Shown: one piece after another, positions 10,401 to 22,994 of the stretch
Layout: every line of letters starts with the position of its first letter
How positions within the stretch are numbered: the stretch's first letter is position 1
Assembly: GCA_025642065.1 (NCBI GenBank)
Contig: JAODUP010001071.1
Span: forward strand, 54,209 to 118,208
DNA length: 64,000 nt
Direction of reading: 5' to 3'
Source: Paralvinella palmiformis
Taxonomy: Eukaryota; Annelida; Polychaeta; Terebellida; Alvinellidae
The notes under the pieces: generated by a model
The model's input: only the letters and a program-made list of their open reading frames with translations
What the model was told of the DNA's origin: nothing
Database searches by the model: none
Translations under genes and position numbers: made by a program

Positions 10401-13400
10401 AATTTGGATCGGATGATTCAGTGGTTTAGTGATCAGAATACTATTGTGTTGTAAACAAACCACCACATACCTCAGAGCTGCCAACCATTACGATTTCTGT
10501 GGAATCATTACGATTTTCTGTTCTTCCTTTTGAAAATATTTATAAATATGACATCTGAAATGGTTACAGCAGTATGGCAGCAGCATGTTTATTTGTTTGA
10601 ACACTGCTTTTTTCCACTTTATCTTAATATTATGATAATAAATAATACATTTTCTGTTCTTGCCCAGTACTCTGAAAGCTATGATAAATCTGCCTTTTCC
10701 GGTAAAATTTCCATATGGTGCAGTTCTGTCTTTGCCGCACACTGTATCACACGGCTTGCATGCTTGTATTTCGGGGAGTACCCCCAAGCTGTTGCTTGTT
10801 CAGCACAGCCTCTATGGTGCTCATCACGCGGCAGTTGCTCTAGGTAGGATGGCGTGAAAGCCTTTGGTGCCCCAGTGAATCAGAATGGTGCATTTTTACC
10901 AGGAGGACTCTGAATTTTGTGGAGGTGATGTATTTTACCTATTCATGAGATCCTTTCTTTTGTACAATGTTTCCTGATACAGATATAGCACAAAATATGG
11001 CAGTGGTCCAGGCCTGGAAATATCGGTAGCCCAGAACATGTGGATTTTAGTGAGTAGTCTAAAACATTAGCTCAACCGGGCTACTGACATTTTGAAGCAA
11101 GATATGCAGTAGTCTCTAGCTTGTTTATCATGGAATGATTTTCTGCTGTTTTGGAGCTCTTCATGTTGGAAAAAGTATCATAGTTTAAAACACCCGTGCC
11201 GATACCTCACCAACTTGTCGCTAAAAGGCACTGTTCCCAGTTGTAGGCTGGATTTTGGGCAAATTTTCAGCAGAAAATGGGCCATGATAAATAACAAATA
11301 TTTTTCATCTGATAGTTTTCTGATCTGAAAAAGTATACTACTGTAACCATTTCAGATGTCATATTTATAAATATTTATTGAATATAAGAACCATGCTAGA
11401 AGGATCGAAGAGATTTTGATGAGCTGGTGATCTTGGCTGGTAAACATCCATTTTGCATTATGACAGTCATGTGACTCACTCTCTCCTGATTGGCCAGTTG
11501 TCTTTGTTTACAGTAAATAAAAGCACATGGTGTTGTTTCTATGGTGGATTTCTCTGTCCCTTTCATGTTTATTTCTTTGAACACTGCTTTTTTCCACTTT
11601 ATGTTAATATTATGATAACAAATAATACTATGAAGATTTTAGTATGGTGTAGAATATGTAGGACAATCATGTACTGAAAGCGCAGACTTATGCATGATGA
11701 CTTGTTATTAAATGTGGGGAAAATCTGATTAAATGAAAAAAGCAGTTGAACCTTTCACAAAAGAATACCTATGATGTTAGATTGTTTTGGTATCGATAAA
11801 TTACATGGTTTTATGATGCAAAAGTTTCGTGTTAGCTGTAGGTCGCATTTCGCGCAACAATTATTATTGGCAGCTATGATACCTATGTCTGTGGGATATT
11901 TGCTAGTTTGCTCATCATCCATATGTCTTACGTATGACCAGCGCTAAGACTACACAAACTATTCACTCACTGATCAGCTTTGGTGGGTGTCATAAATATG
12001 ATGTATGCACAAACTTGTTGGGAAGGAACTTCATCACTGCCCTGTTGGTGTAAACAACCAAAAGGCATACATGTGTAATCCAATGGCTTGTCCATAAATG
12101 CTGCCGTACTTGATCACATTTTGGAAAATTATTAGACCAGGGATCCATCTGGAGTGTGCCGTTGCATTATTGATGGTTATGAAACTTGCCCAATACGAAA
12201 CTGTGATGCTCGGGCACATCAAACAGCCATGCACATGGAGTTTATGTGCCGTACTCTGTTAAAACGTATGGTCTGGTTATTTTCTTTTTGTTCCATTCGG
12301 CAGATGACTGTAGAAAATTAATTCACATGTGCCTTGTTGTTTTTTTATATGAACGAATGAATCAAATTGACTCAGTCACAACGTGGGGGCTACTGGCAGA
12401 AAATCTAGTACAAAATGCTATTATATGATGATTGGCTGATTCTCACACTGTTACACCAATCATATCTTGATTTGTAGTCACTATAGCAACACATCAGTAA
12501 CAAACAGTAATGGCCATGAAACAAGTTATCTATTTCTGTGTGTTACGTATCATCAGCAAAATACCACGAAAAGAAGTATTGAGGCCTAGAAAAGTTGACA
12601 ATGGCACACTTTTTGCCAGGTTGGTGTACCCAAAGGTACAAACAATTGAGAGGTGAAATTACATAAATAAATGTTACAACAGTATATAACTTAAAAATAG
12701 TTAGAGTGTGACATTCTTCATTTCTCAATTTTTATTGTAGCTGAGGTGTCTTTCAAGCTCGGGCGTGAGTTCTATTTTAATCGGAAGTTCCAACAGGCAA
12801 TACCATATTTTGTGATGGCATGCAGACAAGTCAGAGATATTACCAGCTGCTGTGACAATCCATCTCAGTCTATCCAGGTTTGTAGGATATAAACATTTTT
12901 CTAAAATATGATTTAATGTAAAATGGAAGTTGCGTATTTAAGGGGATAGTCCACCTTCATTTCATATTTTCAGGACTACTACAGCTTTACTCGCAGATAT
13001 CATAAATAATGTCAAAATGTGGAAACGATCACCCGCATATTAAATAATCCAGTTCAAATTGCTGATTAATCGACTTTTAATGGCCCGTGGGCACCGCCAT
13101 TTTGAAGCTAGAGACTAGAAGCTAGAGACTAAAATTACGTCATGAATGACATCCCACCATATCAGAAGGAACCCAACAAGAAGAAGATGATTCAAAATGG
13201 CTCAGATCTTAATGCTCAAGAGAAACTATATTCCGCGTCAGTCTCGAGAGCGCCGTGTGACATCAGAACATTTGAGTTTTCTGTCAAGCCTCTCCTCCTG
13301 CACTGTCATGATATAGATATTCATAGGAGGTTTGCATTATGACATCTTTTTGATGGCACACATGCACTTGTACTTATCTCAGAATATATGCCATGCTTGT

Positions 13401-16400
13401 ACTTTGTTTTCCCCCGTCAGGCATGGAATGATTACATGAGGAGGTTTTCAGTTATAATTAGTTATTATAAAACTGTTCAATTACAGTTATAATTATAATT
13501 GCCTGTAATTAGAGTAAACTTGATACTAGAATTTTGAAACTTTTATTCATCTATAATATTGTAAATAATATTGTAAAGCACCCTAGAGCAGCTTCTAGCT
13601 GAATAGGGCGCTATATAATATCACATATTATTATTATTATCTTTAATATACTATACAAAGCCCTTTTAACCATTTCCTATCCTTGCGCTTGGAGGATTTC
13701 TTTCCACAGCTGCTTTCAGTTGCCATCTTTTTGCTTATCCGATGCTCTACATTTCAGCCTTTATTAAGCAGCTACTGTATACACATTATGTTAAATATTG
13801 CTGTTAAGGATGTTACAATGATGAACAGCTTCTTGTGTACAAATATCTTTTGAACAGCTCATAATGCAGGTGTCGCTTCAAGTTATGTTCTGGTGGGCTG
13901 TGACTACTGAAGCCTTTTCATCACCTAATCCTGTTCACCAATAGGCGGATTTGCCGGAGCACACCAGATTCCCTAACTAACCCCATTCACCACTGATAGG
14001 TGGGAATATTTGCCGCACAAAATAGCTGTAACATACTTTCCATTGAAGTACAGTCAGAATACATTAATCCGACAAGATTTGTCACATGATAATATGTCGG
14101 ATAAACGTGAATGTTGGAATATCGAGTCCGTAACATAGTGGCAGTCTGCGTCACACATTCTTAGATCGTAAAGAAATGCTGTTGTACGTAACAAAAATAA
14201 TACGCAGCATCCACTGGAACCACAATGACACTTATGTGTCTTTATTTATTTTCAACAATTATGACAATAAATGACCAGAATAAAAATCGAACATAAAGCT
14301 CTATTTAGTGGAATAAGTTGACAGATGTCATGTTTCTGGGCAGCAGAAATATCAAGACGACAGTGTTTTCTCAAATTGCTCTGTTATTATTTCGATAGCC
14401 ATAGAAGTGAATATGATAGCAAGTAACTTTTACCTCCCTATGTAAACCAAAATCCAATAACCGTGGGTAATGGTACAGAATGGCATGAAAGCCATTGATC
14501 GTTTTGATGTTTGTTAATTACAGATATTATAAAGAAATACTCGTATCACTTTGTTCATCAGATTAACTCATGATCTGCTCATTGGAAAGATCAGACATTT
14601 GTGTTTGTTATTAGCCGTGAATGATTATGATTGACTATGAGACTGATCATGTGTTGGTGTGTATAGTCAAGGACGGTTGTAATTGGTTATGATATAGCAA
14701 TTATCGCGAGTCGGCGGGTTAATTAAGCATTACTGACGACATGTGGATGTGGCTTGCATGACTGAACTAGCGGAAATATTTGACAACATTTTTGTGTTGT
14801 CAGATTATTGAGGTCAATTTACATTGAAAAGTCACATTTTATTGGCGAAATGAAGTGTCAGAACACAATTTTTCCTTATTAAAGAGTCTTTTATAATGGA
14901 GCTAATTCCGTCACAGACAATGTGTCCGATTGTGGATTTGATAAACAATGTCCGAATTAACGGATTCTGACTGTACTTTTATGTTTTGGCCTCATACTGG
15001 TATTTGACAAGCAGTTTCTGATAAAGTGATATCATGTGAGTTATTGTTAATCAAAACAAACATTATAGCGCAAATTATAGGTTCTACCTAGTTAAATAAT
15101 TATGGAAATCACATTTATATTTTACTTAATTTCAAGCAAATATTCCAGTAACTTTAATTCACACAAGTTTTTATGGAGTCTTATCTAAGAATGTAGCTCT
15201 TTATCAGTGAGTTATCTTGACTTACCGACAAATCTACCAACAATCATGAACCTGGGATGTTCTCTTATTTATCTTGAGTTACATAATCCCAATATTATTT
15301 TATTTTTGTGTCCAACAACACACCTATAGATCATCTTTGATTTATAGCTCTTGAAATCCATGAATTTAAATGAATGGAAAATATTGTATTATAGGTTTTT
15401 TAGCTGTTGAGTGAATTTTACTCAAAATATTCAGTGAGCTCACAGCCCCAAACACATATTTTCGACATATTTGAATTCCTTATTCTCTGTGCTGAAGGTG
15501 TTAAAACATAATTTTATCTAGAAATTTTGTGTTGCTATGATTGATTTTAATCATATTTATTTACAGAATGGTCGCCAGTTTGTGTTTCTCGCTGATGCTT
15601 ATCGTCATGATGGACAGTTTCAACTGGCCTTACAGTGTGTTGTTCAAGGAATTAGACTCATAGATAGCAACCTGAATGACCTCATTACCTGCTGGGTCAA
15701 GATCAAAGTAGATGTACAGGATCAGAAACGTGATGCCACATTATTGGCAAGGTCAGTATGGTTATATGTCGATGTCATTTGGTGATTGAATCACAGTCCA
15801 TTCTTTATTATTTCTTTGCATGGTCAGGTAGTGGCCAGCTTCAAGAAATACATCAGTGGCAAAAAAAATACATCAGTGGCAAAAAAAATACATCAGTGGC
15901 AAAATTATTTGCAGAATGGTATTCATCTTGTTGGTGAAAATCTGGAGTGTCTGGATGGTGATTCAATATTACATATTCAGTCTTCTTTATCACCAGGTTT
16001 TCGGTAAAATTATGAAAGTGACCTAGGGTGTTTAATATAAACCCATGATGTGTTCAAGATTGTTAAAAATGTTACCAGCCTGATAATTGTGACTACATTA
16101 TGGAGTTAGCGCTGGGCCATCCATATATTCCAGAGAAAAATGCTATTGTTATATAAAAATTTGTTTTTCTCGTCCACTTTTCCCTTCAACAGGGTTCCAA
16201 TGCGTTCTTGAAAACCTGGAAAATAAAAAAAATTATTTTCCAGATTCTAGAAATGTCCTGGAATTTAAAAAATCTGGAAATGTCCTGGAAAAAGTAGTCT
16301 GTGGAAAGAAATCCACTTAGAACAACAAAAAAAAACAGCGAATAAATATTATACCTGTAAAAGAAAACTTTGATTGTAGAAGAAAAAGAGTACTGGTACA

Positions 16401-17045
16401 TGGTCTTGATATCCCATGTCAGTTAAAATTTAAATAAAAGTGGGTGGATCAAACAGCAAAAGGAATTATTCACTTAAAAGTACATAGCTCACATTTAAAT
16501 TGACTGGTAATCAAGATTTTTGTTCTGTTTTGCTTATATCTTGTTCGTTAGCACCACAAGCAGGATGATCTGTTTGAGGGATATTTCTTTAGATTGTTGT
16601 TCTACAGCTTTATCTCATTTTAGACAAAGCACTCATTCACTCCCAACTGCCACAGGCTTATTAGTTTACTAGCCTGGATTGTGCTGACATAAGAAAATAT
16701 TAAGCTGTAATTTGTTTTGCAGATTTGCTTTATGGTAAACATTGTTATTATTACTATATTATTATTATTCAGAACCCTCTGGAGCTGCTATAAAGATGAC
16801 AACTTTGTTACATTCTTGCCACCACCAGTTCGCAACACCAGCAAACCTTCCAAAGTTGGCAGCACCACTTTGTCAGCTAGAAAGCTGTTGGATGCCGAGC
16901 TGCAGGCCCTGAAGGAGCACATGTGAGTAATTAGTTTGCATTTTTTCCAATATTGTGGAAACTGGGTAAAAAAGATTATGGTTTACCCCTGATGAATCCT
17001 CTTGACAACAATGATCATACAAAGTTTTTGTACTTTGTGCCTTGT

Positions 17046-17100
<55 letters not shown>

Positions 17101-17955
17101 TACATACATATATATCCTTACAATCAGGGTTCGCACGCACCCTGGAATTCCTAGAATATACTTTATTTTAATACCACTCCTGGAAAGTCTTTGTTTTTCA
17201 ATACACCCCTGGAAAAAAACATTTGAAAAGGGAATCCACCCTAAACATTTTGAAAACTCCGGCTTGTCAAGGTGGGAGCTTTGATCAAACCAGTAGCATG
17301 GATAGATGTGAAAACCAGTTATTATACAGTACAGGTATTCCAAACATGATGTCGATCTTCTCTCTGGGTGATATCATTTATGGAAAATACTGGGATAGCG
17401 TAGACGGCCACAAAAGAGGTTGTAACTGTAAGAGGTGTGAGTAGGAAATACGACTGTCACTGCCAGCATTCCTCTGTGACCCCTGCCCTGATAGTCCCGA
17501 TCACTGATGTGATGTGATGCTTATATTTGTTGTATCAATATCATCACCATCATGCACACACAATCAAATTGCGTAATATGACAATATTTACGAGGCCGTG
17601 CGGTTATGTAAGGTCGATTTCCAAAATCTTCAACAAACTTGGTCTAGTCACGAAGACGTCAAAATGCTTGGGTCAAAAAGAATGACACGTGCGATGTGCT
17701 GCCATCTAATATATTAAATTACCACCTCCTTGATTAACATCACCGCTTGTTACCGGATACTAAACGAATGAGGATTTTTGAAAACTTCACATGAAGGACA
17801 CATCTATGCATGTGCACACACACAAACTGTGCTCAGTTATCTTATAATATAGTTATTGCCACACAGGTGTTTACATCTTTCCTGTGGATAAAGGCCATCA
17901 TCATGAGTTAGCAGACTTAAAAATCAAACTTGATGAAAAAGTTCAATCTTTAACG

Positions 17956-17993
<38 letters not shown>

Positions 17994-20900
17994 ACTGTGA
18001 ATTCTTTGAACTTCATTAAAAAAAGAATAACCTTTCCATTGTGCATGTTTAATACAAGAGAAAATCAATAAATTTAGCATTCATTGTTTCTGGTGTAATA
18101 ATATTTGTGTTGGACATACATTATACTAGATCACTGAAAAATGAGATCCTAGATGCATATACTTATTGTCTTACATTCACATATAAAAATGGCATCGAGT
18201 ATCCGTTCCATTAATTAAATGTCAAAATACTCCTGGAAGATATTGATTGGATCCTGGAAAAGTAGATATTTTGACCCTGTACAACACACACACACACACA
18301 CACACACTCATTCGAAGAAGACACCGAGACATAATAAAAGTCACATAAGCCATTTATTGCTTGGTCCCAAATATGCTGAAAAATAGGTAAAACACTTTCT
18401 TGTTTCTTTTGAGAACAATTAGTTATAAGTGAGTATTAGTTGTGAACAAACAACCATACATTGATACATTCCACATTGTAGAGCATTTTGTGACACACAG
18501 ATGGTGTCAAAAGGTACACAAAAGATGTCATCATAACATGTACAGAAAATATGTAAACATCGGTGATACAAAATATAAACATCTAGCTGTTGTGATTGTC
18601 ACACCATTGAAAATGATCGACAAGCTTAAAGAAAAATAACTGTACACTCAAAATATGTTTCCACATTCCAAGATACACGCATTCTCAGAAAGTTAATACA
18701 ATAGCTGTAAAAGAACAGTCCATTCACTAAAACCTATTCATTTATAATACAATCTATCACATGTATGTATGTATGTATGTATGTATGTATGTATGTATGT
18801 ATGTTTACATTATAATCTGTGTTTGTAAATAATCACAATTTCTATATGGATACTAAATTGTATGATAGTATGATATATTTTGATATACCATCTATGGTAC
18901 TAACCTTTGCTCAAAATTAATTTTTGCTTGAGAAATCACCACAGAACAATCCTAACATTGATGTCAAATTAAGTAGGTGTAGATTTTTACAACACCATCC
19001 GTTACATGATGATAAAGCTCCTTTAAACAATGAACGTCTATAACATTTACCAAAATATGCTAAACATAGGATGACAGCCGTATAATATGAGAAATTCAAT
19101 AAAACTGATGTAAGTTAACCAGTTATGGTTTTAAACGTACGCAATCACGCCGACTCCCAACATAATATGACGTGTACACAAACTAGAGAGGCTATTGTTT
19201 AAAGGAACAGTTCACCCTTAGATAATATGACCTAAATGTGTAATCCTTATAAAGTAACTCTAAATCGCCCAATAATAATCACACACTCTACCTGATATCA
19301 TAGCTATAAGGAAATAATTCTAATTACTGGAGGGCAGCCATTACAGCTTCCAAGAATGCCAGATTGTATGATGGGAAGGAAAAAGGCAATGCGTTCCGAC
19401 ATCAGATGGCACAAGGATTATGTAGCCATCTTGATCCCAATCAAGTCAGGTCAGAGATGCTCTGACCTTGTGACCTGACCTGTGCTCAACCTGCTAACTA
19501 CAACCAACTGATGCTGTCGTCGATTCATTTACATAAATCTGACAGCTCTGTAGATGCTTCGTGTTACTGACGTACAAAACAATCTTCTTATGGAATTTCA
19601 CCTCATAGTTTTCTTTAGCCATCATTTATAATGCGTATATCTACCTATTAGTCCTGAAAATCTGAAATGCAGGTGAACTGTTCCTTTAAGTAGGATACAC
19701 AGGATAGTGATACTGTAACTACTATAACATATTATAGTGTCTGCGGTGTACAAAAAGTATTATCTAGTACTTCAAGGTGCCACAGCCAAATTAGTAGCAG
19801 ATGCCTAGCCAAAGCTTCTGGATTTGAAGAGCTGTGCCATTATTAGAAACACAAATACTTTCATCCAGTCTCCCCCACGTGGCAGTCCCTTCAGAGTGCC
19901 CAGTTCAATTTAAGAAAAGGTTTGGGTCATAGAAGCCCCTGTGGTAGTTGAGAAATCTACTGAAAAAGGAGACTGTTGCCTATTAACTGATGTTAAGCTG
20001 AATTACATGTATAGTTAGAAATCATGATTTGTTTTTGTTACACGTCGTGACATGGACGCAGAGGTGACTGGTTACCATGTCTTAGGAATCTGCTCGCTGC
20101 TAAATGATGAATCAGATTATATTTGACATGGAAACACAGCATGTGTGGCCAGATAAGCTATCAATCCAAATGGATGGTCTGTGTGGACAAGTGTGGGCGT
20201 CTTCTAAAAGACTAAATCGAATGGATTCATTATTTTATGCTGAACATATTCTGTTCCATAAATCTATTATCAGGTTGCACACAATTGTATTTATGGTGCA
20301 TTGTTCAATATACAATAAATGTGTGCCAATAGCCTGGTGTCTGGATCACTTTCCAATGAAATCGGCATGTCAAATATCAGATTGATTTATTCTCTCTCTA
20401 ACACACACCCACACACACAGTGACACACGCAGTGACACATACACACATAATCTGAATCTTACAGCAAAGGTATTGATTTGATTACTACTTACTAGGGTGT
20501 GAGAAATTTAGGAAATGTGTACTCTGTTCTGTTCTAAACCTAGTAGAGAAGATTGTCACTGGATTATTCTATATATTTATATGTTGCATAAAATCTTCAA
20601 CAAATACCACACATCTTGAATTATACACATAAAAACTTCACTGATTGTTTCCATCAAAAATTATTTAATCTTGGCACAGTTTTCCCGATTCTAGTGTAAT
20701 ATCAAAAAGGGGACTGAAATATAGACAGAATCCATTAACCAAAGCACAAGCTTGACTCCAGGGTCAATTCTCCATAGCTGAATTGGATTCTATTATATAA
20801 TTTTCTGATGAAACTTATTTTTAAAAGGTGTTCACTGGCCGTTATAATGTAAACAGGTGATTTACAAATACAAAATTCTACACAGAAGGTCCCCTTTCCA

Positions 20901-22944
20901 CTGTGAAATATGGAGCCACATTAATTAATGAAATGTGCATGAGACATACGAGTACAATGTAAACAAGAGCCAACTGGGACAGTCCTATATGCGTTTATCT
21001 AACATTGATCATAACATTACAAAATTTTAAATTAGTGATGACTTATTTTGAACAGTCATTATAATCTAAATGTGGAGAACGAACATTCATTACACACTAG
21101 ACATTATATAAAGGGATACAAAAATTAGTCAGTATTGTAATATTGATATCACGTCTAGCACAAGGTTGTATATATAAGGTGAGAGCTCGATATCTTTCTG
21201 TTAACATTACCAAGGCCTATATATAGATATGTTACCATGGAGAAGCATGTTTACACACACATACACACACACACGTATATATACATTATTGGGTAGTCAA
21301 ACACATTATTATATGAATAAATGCAGTATATGAAGTGTACAAATATGTTATCATATAGACATATATGTTACCATGTAGACATATACCTTGCCATATTGAC
21401 AGATTTATCATTATGTAGACAACTAAGGTATCGTATAGACAAATATATTCTGATATAAACAGGTACATTACTTGGTTGATGAATACCTGGTATTTGTTGA
21501 CCAGATGGACAGATAGATGATCCTATCCGTATATGCATCGAAATTGGCACGCTGATTGGACTGTTTCAGCCACACACAACATTACAAAACACACCACAGA
21601 ATCTATTGATCAAATCTAGTTGATATCCACCCGTAGCTGCAATATGTGTAAAACATGCTGCAACTTCTATCTTATCTGCAGAACACTTGGAGGTGTGCTG
21701 TGCACAGTACCTGCTCAGTGGGGGCTTTGCCAACTGTAACATCACAGGGTAAATGGTTTTGCATAAATGCGTATGCGCGCGCACACACACTCGGTTCACA
21801 GTCTGATATAACTGAGATATGCTAATGTGTTAAGGGTAAGACACATTTAACATCAACTGACATTAGGGGAATGTCTAGAGGGATATTTACAGCAACAACC
21901 AACAAATACATGTCAAGTATGAGTCACGGCAGCCAAACGGTCCGTTATTTAAGGCCTCTCGATCATCACAGCTCATCATTGGTACGCCGGTGACTGAGAC
22001 GAGCCAGTCGACTGAGACATAAATAGTATAAGTACCTGGTTATATTGCGATTCATTCAGCCAGCAGAAGTATAGTACGTGTATCTTGACAAAAACACCCA
22101 ATCCATTCTGCCACATGTGGCAAGTAAAAACGTTGTCTGTCTGATAATTATGACATCAGTCGGTTATACCTGTGGACGGGTATGAATCAGAGTCAGTTCA
22201 GGACGTAAACGTCATAAATTATTGGTAATATTTTCATGTGAAATTGCTACCTCTGACACCTGATCTGATCTGATAAGTTAGTACCAGGTGCGATTGTGAC
22301 AGAGATGAACATTGTGGAGTTTGAATATCAGTCATTAGATTTAGAGAGTAGATAATTTACCTTAAAAAACCGACAGCACATGAATATTCATGTTGTTGAT
22401 CATACTTATGATAATGAGCTCGGATAGAAAGATGATGACCTTTGGGAGGGGGGGGGGAATTTGGCAAAAAGACGTTGATATCTATATATATACTGACACA
22501 ATTTGTGATGTCATCAGTTTGATAATTTATGGGTGGCCAAAAATAGAATGTGAACTTCAAGGTTTACTCCGATGGAATGTTAGAAGCACAATGAGGAGAT
22601 TCTCTTGCTAAACAATGAGTTATATAGATAAATAACACAACTCGAGGGTATAGTTGGTGCCAATACCAGAATGCCCTAACTACAGTATGAAGTTCTTAGA
22701 GCAGTTCGGTTGGATTTGAACTATAATAATGTTGGATCGTTCTTGTGCATGGACTGGCTGACTCACCTTCCCTAGGGCAGCCCTCGTTCGAAGCATGTCT
22801 GAAAACAACTTAAGTGGTATATAACAGTTCTGAGGCTACTAGATCTGCCATTGTCTTGTATGGTCAGTTTTATCACACAAATAACGTATGTACAATGTAG
22901 TCAGTTATCTTGTGTGGAATGTTACTTGATTAAGTTATGATTGT

Positions 22945-22994
<50 letters not shown>

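Larger units (their letters stand above)
8997..12740 (+). other. Separase intron 4
   Basis: No gene. It contains a SINE family 2 copy (10191-10375), an antisense SINE family 1 tail (10768-10820) and a local repeat set: 10534-10574 recurs inverted at 11337-11377, and about 10587-10650 recurs directly at about 11564-11628. The remainder is AT-rich unique sequence. Confidence 0.6.

Noticed and set aside
15915..16004. Extra separase exon in intron 6
   Set aside because: Exons 6 and 7 join in phase 2 without it. The candidate needs a phase 0 start, and from phase 2 its frame does not end compatibly.
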